DNA of 64,000 nucleotides from contig JASIRB010004224.1 of the NCBI GenBank assembly GCA_030323885.1, forward strand, positions 1 through 64,000. Reading direction: 5' to 3'. Positions 57,333 through 64,000 of the stretch are shown here, piece after piece. Below the pieces are notes generated by a model, which was not told the origin of the DNA, did not search any database, and saw nothing but the letters and a program-made list of their open reading frames with translations. The position numbers and the translations under genes were made by a program. This stretch comes from Branchipolynoe longqiensis. Its lineage: Eukaryota; Annelida; Polychaeta; Phyllodocida; Polynoidae. Within the stretch, counting starts at the first letter, position 1. Every line of letters begins with the position of its first letter.

Positions 57333-58458
57333 TTAATGATATATTTTGTTAGGTTCCATCCTCAATATTAAAGTAGTTGCAGACTGTGACAGCTCACCCC
57401 TATTTGGTTCTATATGCAAACTGTCTTGGTTTTTTTCAATACGCCTTGAGAAAGCAAGACATTTCGAATTCCAAGTTGTGGCCCCTATCTGTTCAGCCAT
57501 CTCGTCTGGTCTAATGCTTTATACATATATATATATATATACATATATATATATCGTCATCCAAGACCTTCTTGGATCTCACCACTTCTTTCCCTGCATC
57601 GGTGCACAGAGCCTTAAAGACATTTTCGAAGCGTCTGTAAGAAAGGAAGTTGCAGGTTGCTGTCAGCAGCGCAATTCCTCCATCCATCTCTTCGCAGATC
57701 GAAAAGAAATTGTTCTCAGCCATCATCCTGTTGGCTATTGGTGCTACGGCCGAGAGAACTGAGAGTACACCTTTATGTACCATGTGAAGAACCGTTTAGA
57801 ACTTCTTACAGTCCTCACTCAGCTTCACATCAGAATCCATCTCCTTGATGGCAGATTCCAGATCCCTTTGATCCCCATGAACTTCTCAGTCAGCTTCAGA
57901 ATCACTTCAGCTGGCTTTAAGTTGTTAAGGGGCCCCTGGGTGGTCTTCCTCATCATTGTGGTGGTATGGATCTTTTTCCTTCGAAGAACTTTGCACTTTT
58001 TCATAACCTTACCACTCAACTCTGCATATTTACCTGCGCGTTTAGTGTTCTTCACCAGCAGCTTCTTTGTGCGTGTCCTGGTGAACTCATCTCCATCTGA
58101 TGATTGTGCCCTCTTTTTGTGTTTTCGTTTGTGCGCAACCCCAATGACCTCCTCCTCCAACTCATCGTCCGAAGAGGGTTGATCCTCTGAAAGATCCTCC
58201 CAATCAGAATCTACCGAGTCTAGAACTGGCTTCTTGCTTTTCCTAGCTGGCCATTTGGAGGGAAGCATCTCCTCCATTTTCTGTTGAACTAAGCGTGCAA
58301 CTCGTTCATCCAGGTCAGCTGGGTCAAGTTCGGATTCCCCCCCATGCCTTGTCATAATCTCTTTGTTCTGGCCACCTATGCACCTGAACCGGTGGTGAAG
58401 GGTCTTCGTCTTCACTCAGCGCTTGAGATGTGTCAACCTTACTCTGCTCCATAGCCAT
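57333..58458 (-). pseudogene. unrecognised transposon-like ORF, frameshifted
   Basis: Starts at ATG 58458-58456 (MEQSKVDTSQALSEDEDPSP). The frame shifts in a 7-C run (58337-58343), then an acidic stretch (SDWEDLSEDQPSSDDELEEE) and a basic one (KRKHKKR, KKCKVLRRKK) follow to 57825. A third frame (57783-57511) has a helical region with ANRMMAENNFFSICEEMDGG. A TA microsatellite (57526-57556) interrupts it, and a last frame ends RMEPNKIYH at 57333. Acidic-then-basic N-terminal organisation and multicopy status suggest a gag-like or accessory transposon protein. I do not recognise the family, and it is not intact. Confidence 0.5.
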
Positions 58459-58514
58459 GGCTCGGAGTCTGTAAAACACACCCACAAAAGAATTTGGCAT
58501 AATTCGGCTGAATT

Positions 58515-58795
58515 TCACACAGGTAATTAACACAAAATTAACCCAAGTGTGTATTTAAACCATTTTTAACACAGGTGTGTGGTTAATAGACAGTCGTAGG
58601 TATATGGTATGGACAACCAACCGAAACCAAACGAGGGGTAGGGACCACACATAGGTAATTAACACAAAATTAACCCAAGTGTGTATTTAAACCATTTTTA
58701 ACACAGGTGTGTGGTTAATAGACAGTCGTAGGTATACGGTATGGACAACCAACCGAAACCAAACGAGGGGTAGGGACCAGTATAGCGGTCCCTCC
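58515..58795. repeat. two tandem 137-bp units
   Basis: AATTAACACAAAATTAACCC, ACAGGTGTGTGGTTAATAG and AACGAGGGGTAGGGACCA occur twice, about 137 bp apart, almost identical. GGGTAGGGACCAC also begins the left arm at 54645, so these may be terminal or 5' sub-repeats of the same transposon family. Confidence 0.75.
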
Positions 58796-59689
58796 CACAC
58801 TCTATGTCCCACCAGTGGCTTGCTTGGCTAACAAGTTGAAGAAAATACTATAGGACTCGGAGGCCTCAAAACTATTTGGGGAATCTAAAAGAAACCCAGA
58901 ATAAATCCTATCGATGTAAATGGCTCCTGCCAAACATCTCTCCATTCGGCAATGAGCGGCATTATCAAACAAACAATGGCTGCATTGTTTTAACGATGTT
59001 ACATAAACAATCGTAATTAAGCTGTAAAACAGTAATATCTTAATGAAAAGTTCCAAAAACCTTTTGTATGTGAATGCTAACATGAACTAAACCAATGTAT
59101 CCAGTTAAAATGACACTAATCTGGTTGGTTTTGTAGTTAATGTAGAAAATTGCCGGGGCTACTCAACGAACGTCCTCCCGTTGTGAGTTGATTTTGCTAA
59201 TTGCTGGACCCAGATGTGCTTCCTTCTCCCTCGACTACGAGTAGCCAGAGGGTAGTACCGAGGTAAAATATATATATATAATTGTCGCTTTTATACTGCA
59301 AAGTTTCTTTTAATGTTTCATTATGTTATTACACGTTCTATTATTATAATTTGTTACTGTAATTGCTATCAATATTTAGCCGATGAACAAGTTCGTGCAT
59401 CGGCATCTCGCCAGTAGGGACCCTTCACATTGTAGTCACGTGGGGTGATTGAGTCTATTCATAGTATATTAAGCGCGGCGGGGCGGGAAGGAGTAGGCGG
59501 GGGGAGGGAGGGTGATGGTAAATTATAAATAAATACAAACAATGCGTGGCATGTTTTATGCACGTCCCCATGACAAACAACAAACAATACGCCCAAACAA
59601 ACCTGCTCTGCATACAACAAACGGCAAGCAGGGGTGGGAGGGGCTGCGGGCGGGGGGGGGGGGTAGAGAGAGAGGGGGGGGTGACTCAC
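58796..59689. other. receptor intron 1, first part; no other gene
   Basis: AT-rich to about 59470, then GC-rich G-runs just downstream of the exon 1 donor. Minus frame 58802-59083 has no supporting evidence. Confidence 0.5.
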
Positions 59690-59768
59690 CTGTGAGTGTG
59701 GAGGTGAGGAGGAGCAGGAGGAGCAGGGGGCCCCGTGCAGCCCAGTCGGCCGCCCCGCGCCCCGTCAT
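59690..59768 (-). CDS. nicotinic receptor-like subunit, exon 1 (signal peptide)
   Basis: ATG at 59768-59766 in GACAATGAC context (A at -3). It encodes MTGRGAADWAARGP, a hydrophobic run LLLLLLL and TSTLT, then one G before the donor CACAG|GTGAGTCACC. This is a canonical signal peptide, directing a protein to the secretory pathway and plasma membrane. The lone G completes the first codon (GAA, Glu) of exon 2 at 51584, so the frame joins exactly. 79 nt with a phase-1 intron resembles alpha-7-type nicotinic genes. The link is inference: a cDNA would be needed to exclude two separate genes. The frame is open upstream, but only because of GC richness; the signal peptide sets the start. Confidence 0.65.
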
Positions 59769-61600
59769 TGTCGTCTGCCTCACGGTGAGGGGCGGGGTAG
59801 AGCGGGGGTGGGGGGGGTCCCGGGGTGGTGGCCGCGGGTTCAGGGCTCCGTACTCCCGTATATGCCCGCCCCTCGGCCGGCCACCATGTGGCCCGGTGAC
59901 AACTGCAGCAAAACACACAGGTGGCTCCTGGTCCTTCCCCGGCGCCCCGTGTGCTATTGGAGGGGGCGGGGGGCGGCTCCTTGGTCCGGCGGTGACTGTG
60001 TGGCCCGCCTCGCCGCCCGACTTTCTTCTGAGTAGGACCTCGGCGAAACCTGGGCTTATGTTTGATTCACTCCCGGCACAAGGTGGGGAACCCGGCCCAG
60101 GAAGGGCGGGGTACCGGCCGGGGTGGCACAGGGGGTGTGGGGGAGTGTGGGTGTGTGTGGGGGTTGTGAGTGTGGGGAGGGGTATCAAGGTGTGGTTTTA
60201 ATGTGTAATGTGGGAGGGTTGGTACTGTATGTGGGAGGGAGTGGTACTGTATGTTTATCTGCAATCAGTTAATGTGTTTTAAATGTGTGTTAGTGTGTGT
60301 TTGTCTTGTGTGGGCGTGGGTGTCAGGGTGTATGTGTGTGAATGTGTGTCTGTGAGTGTCTATGTCTGTGTGGGTCTGCGTTAGGGGAGGTGAACAGATT
60401 GTGAAGAGGAGGGAGGAGGAGCGGAGTTCTGTTTGAATTATTGAATATTACAGTTGGTAAGGCACCGAACAGTAACACGACTTTGCTCTATCGACTATAA
60501 AGGCATCCACTCCACGATGTCCACGACCCCAACTCCGAGAGCATGTAGAGAATCTACTCGGTACTCAATAACCGCGGGATGCCAGCTGTCCCTGGCCGGG
60601 CCCCGCCGCCTTCCGCCCGCCTGACACCAGCCGCCCGCCGTCCCCTACTGCCGGGAGCCCCGGCTGCCTACCCGGCTGCCTCCCCGGCTGTCTCCCCGGC
60701 TGTCTCCCCGGCTGTCTCCCCGGCTGTCTCCCCGGCTGTCTCCCCGGCTGTCTCCCCGGCTGTCTCCCCGGCTGTCTCCCCGGCTGCCTCCCCCGCTCCT
60801 GCCCCGGTGGCCCGTGCTCGGTGTTGCAAGCTTGGATCAACCTACGATGGGAGCGCGGGTCGGTGTCCCTCATCGCTGTGTCCCGCTTTACCCGCTCATC
60901 CTGGTCATCTGCTTTGTTAGGAAGCAGCCTCAGCCTCCAGCTCCATAACTGTGACTCCTTCCTCCTCCTTCCTCCTCCTTTCCTTCTTCAACTCCTCCCG
61001 ACGTCCGGAGCCGCAAACTCCAACAGACAGTCGCGACGCTGTGGTCACCGGCGACGTCACCGGCGACGTGGACGGCAACGTCCTTAGTAACTGAAGTTGT
61101 TTACTTTTGTTCGCTACGTTCACTTTGACCGATATTCCCAGATATTCTTGGTCGTCTGTTATGGCACTCTTTAACAGCTTACGACGACGTCGTAACTCAC
61201 GTCCTAGATGAGATGGTTCTACGTGCGTGTAGATCTAAGAGTAACTATGGATACGGATCTGATCGCGTGTGGCGTATACATGTAAACAACAACAGACAAA
61301 CAGACAGACACGCCCGCCCTGTCACATGGCGCGTGGACAGATCTATCGCGGACAGGAGGCGTGCAGTCCCCAGGCTGGGATCCTCGCTCGTTCCTCTGTC
61401 CTCCTGGGTCCTGCGTCTTCCTTCCCTTCCCGCCTGACTAGTCCCGACGGATGCGGAGGCTGGCGGCGAGTGTGGACGGGCGCCAACTTAGCATCACCCG
61501 GCGTGCCCAGTCGCCGTGTGGCGCCCCCGCACGGCGCGCGCCCAAACTAAACCAACCCCGCCAGGTGCACGCCGTCCCGCCAGCGCCGTCACGTCTTACA
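59769..61600 (-). promoter_or_regulatory. CpG-rich promoter/5' region of receptor gene
   Basis: GC- and CpG-rich compared with the rest of the window, located directly 5' of exon 1. It contains GGGGCGGGG-type Sp1/KLF-like boxes near 59790-59800 and 59960-59975, but also TG-rich low complexity (60120-60400). I see no obvious TATA box close to exon 1 and cannot place the transcription start. Frames here (for example 59542-60201) are compositional. Confidence 0.4.
60660..60797. repeat. 12-bp array (CCCCGGCTGTCT)
   Basis: About ten copies of CCCCGGCTGTCT with TGCCT variants at the edges. Being a multiple of three, it yields PAVS (plus) and GRQP (minus) repeats in short GC-rich frames. Nothing shows it is translated. 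Confidence 0.9.
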
Positions 61601-61609
61601 TTTAGTGCT

Positions 61610-61850
61610 GCGGGGAAAGAGGGGTGGGGGTGGGGGTTGCGGTTGGGGGGGGGGAGGGTGGTGGTGATGGTGGTTGTGGTGGGGTGAGGATGTCGGAGAG
61701 GCTGGTCAGGGTGGCGGTTGGGGGGCGGGGGGGGGGGGCTGGAAGAGGGTGAATGTGTTTGTGTACGAGGATGAAGTGGGTGAGTTGGGATACCTGGGTG
61801 GTTGTGAAGTGTGTGTGTGAAGTGTGAGTAGGTGGGTGGTTGACAGTTAC
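61610..61850. repeat. GT/GGTG-rich low complexity
   Basis: GGGTGGGGGTGGGGG and TGGTGGTGATGGTGG runs, then GTGTGTGAAGTGTG. Confidence 0.8.
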
Positions 61851-61854
61851 TCCC

Positions 61855-62000
61855 ACAGTCCTCTTCCTGTGACAGAGCTGCTGAAGCACCCGTTACACAA
61901 AGTGTCAGAAGGCTGGGCTATGGAAGTAACCACATCATTTTACAATCCAACATGCTAAATATATAGTTAAAATGCTTATTTATCATACATAGTCTGTTAT
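61855..62000 (+). repeat. dispersed repeat, pair with 48540-48850
   Basis: CCTGTGACAGAGCTGCTGAA, AAAGTGTCAGAAGGCTG, CTATGGA, ATGCTAAATATATAG in the same order as at 48.6 kb. Confidence 0.5.
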
Positions 62001-62139
62001 CTTTTATTAAATCATGTAGCTTAATAGGTTTTATCAATCGTATTGAGAGCATATGGTGAACGCCAGTATCTTGTTTTGGTGTTTTTTTGTCGATTTCCTT
62101 TTCATTCTCTCTGAATTTCTCAACTTTAAGCATATGGTT

Positions 62140-62400
62140 GGTAGTTGGGTGGGTGGGTGGGAGAAGTGTAGGTGGGTGAAGTGGGTGTAGATCGATTTGA
62201 GCGGGAGTGGGTGGGTGTATGTTTCTGGGTGTGTATGTGAATAGTGTATGGATATGAGTGTGTGGGGGTGGTGGGGTGGTTGAGTGTGTGAAGTGTGTGT
62301 GTTGTGTTTGTGTTTAGTGTGTGTGCTTGCATGTGTGTGGACTCGTGTGTGTGGTGTGTGTTTGCTTAGTGGGTGTGGGTGGGTTGTAAAGCATACACGT
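62140..62400. repeat. TG-rich simple repeat
   Basis: GGTGGGTGGG, GTGTGTGTTGTG and related phrases, without a fixed unit. Confidence 0.85.
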
Positions 62401-62448
62401 TAATGCTTCACGTACGGTTGTGAAACTGTTCCACCCCTACCCCCACCC

Positions 62449-62765
62449 ACATCATCATCATCATCATCATGTGGTCGGTCGCGATGCGACAAAGACTGCT
62501 TTCATTACTTGACTGCCGCTCTCCATTTAGCTCTCTGCTGTGAGAGTTGTGTCCATGAGTCGGTCTTAATGTCTCTCAGCTTCAGGTTTCTCTTGATGGT
62601 ATCCTTGAACCGGAGACGAGGGCGCCCTCTCTTTCTGTAACCAGAAGACAGTTGAGAATAAAGGATCTGCTTTGGTTGAATGTCTGATGACATCGTCATG
62701 AGGTGTCCAGTCCACCGGAGATTCTTTTTGGTCAGAAGATCTTCCATAGAGGGCAGCCTTGTCCG
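62449..62765 (-). pseudogene. LINE RT C-terminal end with (ATG)n tail
   Basis: The minus frame 62747-62505 encodes LTKKNLRWTGHLMTMSSD, then KQILYSQLSSGYRKRGRPRL, RFKDTIKRNLKL and SWTQLSQQRAKWR. L-R-W-x-G-H, K-R-x-R-G-R-P-x-x-R-[FY]-K-D and W-x-x-L-[AS]-x-x-R-x-x-W are typical of the extreme C-terminus of many animal non-LTR retrotransposon polyproteins. Past the stop, the minus strand runs into (ATG)n (62449-62471 on plus as CATCAT..), a tail type seen in RTE- and related LINEs. 5' truncated. Confidence 0.85.
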
Positions 62766-63059
62766 TTTGAGTATTTCCTTTCATTTCATGAAAGCTGCCC
62801 CCACCCCTGTTATTACTTGAGAGGTTAAACTTCCTCTTCCAAGCTCGTCCTGTGTTGGACGTCATCCTTCTCTGGGTAGCTACTACTACTTTAATATAAC
62901 TGATATTACACCTCATATCTTTTAAATAATTTCCCCGTCTACAAACATATAAAAGTGGGGTAATATGGATAATATGTGATATTTCAGTGTGAGGGTAACA
63001 TAATACATTGTGTGCTGCCACCTGCTGAGATTCACTGAGATTCATGAATCATAGACGCA

Positions 63060-63370
63060 TGCCGAGTTTTGTCAGTTTACCTGCCCATTTTGGAAAACAA
63101 TCATGTAAAAATAATGTATTCATCTTAAACTATATTTTGAATGTATGCAGACCTCATTTAATTCCACATATCACTATATTTATTTATTGTCTGTAAGGCA
63201 TGATTTGTGGCGTTTTGTCAGTTGACCTGACTATTTTGGAAAACAATCATGCAAGTAAGTGTAAATTATTCAAATTCGGGATCATCTTGACTATAGTTTG
63301 CATGTATGCAGATCTGATATTTAATTCCACATAGTACTGTGTTTATTTATGGTATACATAAGGCATGACG
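63060..63370 (+). repeat. two tandem 148-bp AT-rich units
   Basis: GTTTTGTCAGTTTACCTG at 63066 and GTTTTGTCAGTTGACCTG at 63214, each followed by ATTTTGGAAAACAATCATG, ATGTATGCAGA and TTTAATTCCACATA. An inverted pair TGGGCGATAATG/CATTATCGCCCA (63384, 63505) follows. Confidence 0.75.
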
Positions 63371-63599
63371 TATGGCTGTCCACTGGGCGATAATGAATAG
63401 CTTTGAACATGCGGAAATGCAGTGTACCTGAGCATTATGACTTACTTCCAGCTAATATAGGACAGATTGACAGTTGGTAATATGAGCCATGCTCATATTA
63501 ACCGCATTATCGCCCATATGTACACATTGTCATTTAGTCTGAATCATGGCGAAGAGTGATCTGATTGTATTTTTGCAGATCATATTTAATTTCTTCATT

Positions 63600-64000
63600 A
63601 CATCGAGCAATGTTTGTGTGTGGGTGTGATTGACACTGTGTGTGTGGATGAGTGGTTGTCTGTGACTGTGTTTGGTTTAGTATGTGTGAATGGGTATGAG
63701 TGAGTGTGTGAGAGTGTGTGTGTATTAGTGAGTGTGCGTGTGCGTGTGTGTGAGTGTGTGAGGGTGTGAGGATGTGGATGTGTGAATGTGAGGGGGTGGG
63801 TGTGGGTCAGTGAGTGTGAGGGTGTGGGTGTGTGAGGGTGTGTGAGTGTGAGGGTGTGTGAGTGTGAGGATGAGTGTGGGAGTCTGTGAGTGTGTGGGTG
63901 TGAGTGATGAAGGTGTGGGTTTGTGACTGTGGGGATGAGTGTGTAAGTCTGTGAGTGTCAGGGTGTGGGTGTGTGAGTGTGAGGGCGTGGGTTTGTGAGT
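63600..64000. repeat. TG-rich simple repeat, runs off the window
   Basis: GTGTGTGAGTGTGAGGGTG-type sequence to the window end. Confidence 0.9.

Larger units (their letters stand above)
54645..57490. repeat. large inverted repeat (tail-to-tail transposon ends)
   Basis: 54645-55340 and 56340-57490 are inverted copies. Both contain the ORF end, a shared AT-rich 3' region (TTTATTTTAATGTAGT and its complement), a GGTGTGGGTGCAGAGTGGG stretch and GTGGTATATCCACCA. In the right arm the GGGTGT hexamer expanded (about 56912-57000), and a motif D repeat (56480-56790) is inserted. The centre is the mirrored 15-bp satellite. Confidence 0.75.

Noticed and set aside
60579..60920. GC-rich ORF with PAVS repeats as an upstream exon
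   Set aside because: Opposite strand to the receptor gene, 12-bp repeat-driven, and the minus strand is equally open.

Overview
The window looks like an intron-rich, repeat-dominated stretch of an animal genome, probably an aquatic invertebrate or invertebrate chordate; the species cannot be read from the sequence. Evidence: two spliceable exons of a nicotinic-receptor-like Cys-loop subunit, fragments of non-LTR retrotransposons, many tRNA-headed SINEs, and a very large share of satellites. Most long open frames here are by-products of stop-poor tandem repeats, not genes.

The only host gene I can support runs on the minus strand. Its first coding exon (59690-59768, signal peptide, donor CAG|GTGAGT) lies in a GC/CpG-rich promoter-like region (about 59.5-61.6 kb). 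Its second exon (51451-51584, extracellular alpha-helix and first beta-strand, donor CTG|GTAAGT) is 8.1 kb downstream. Exon phases match. Later exons were not found and presumably lie to the left of the window or are too short for me to see.

Layout. 0-6 kb: LINE end, GTAG tetranucleotide array, SINE, little else. 6-8 kb: 38-bp minisatellite and G-rich tract. 8.5-12.1 kb: SINEs, a GGCC-ended DNA element, and an array of ETS/CRE-like sites. 12.3-17.6 kb: 79-bp repeats, MITE-like pieces, nested SINEs, G-rich minisatellite. 18-27.4 kb: LINE RNase H fragment, a foldback element, a 2.2-kb CTCACC array, a second GGCC-like element, a CCCACCT array. 28.3-32.2 kb: a 3.9-kb inverted element whose 14-bp satellite switches strand at its centre. 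32.6-40 kb: a TIR element, the third GGCC element, G-rich, 32-bp and 36-bp arrays. 40.4-45.4 kb: about 76 near-identical 65-bp satellite units. 46-51.4 kb: SINEs, LINE end, foldback element, TA-rich array. 51.4-59.8 kb: the receptor intron, holding a roughly 1-kb palindrome and two convergent copies of an unrecognised transposon-like ORF separated by another strand-switching satellite. 60-64 kb: promoter region, LINE fragment, TG-rich repeats.

The recurring theme is mobile-looking elements with inverted ends whose interior is a tandem repeat, often mirrored about the centre. Several share ends starting ATACCC..TCACA next to TA; the largest has TTAA at both ends. I regard this as the most noteworthy and possibly undescribed content. 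Repeat names used here (SINE-A, repeat B, SINE-like C, motif D, GGCC element) are local labels, not database names.
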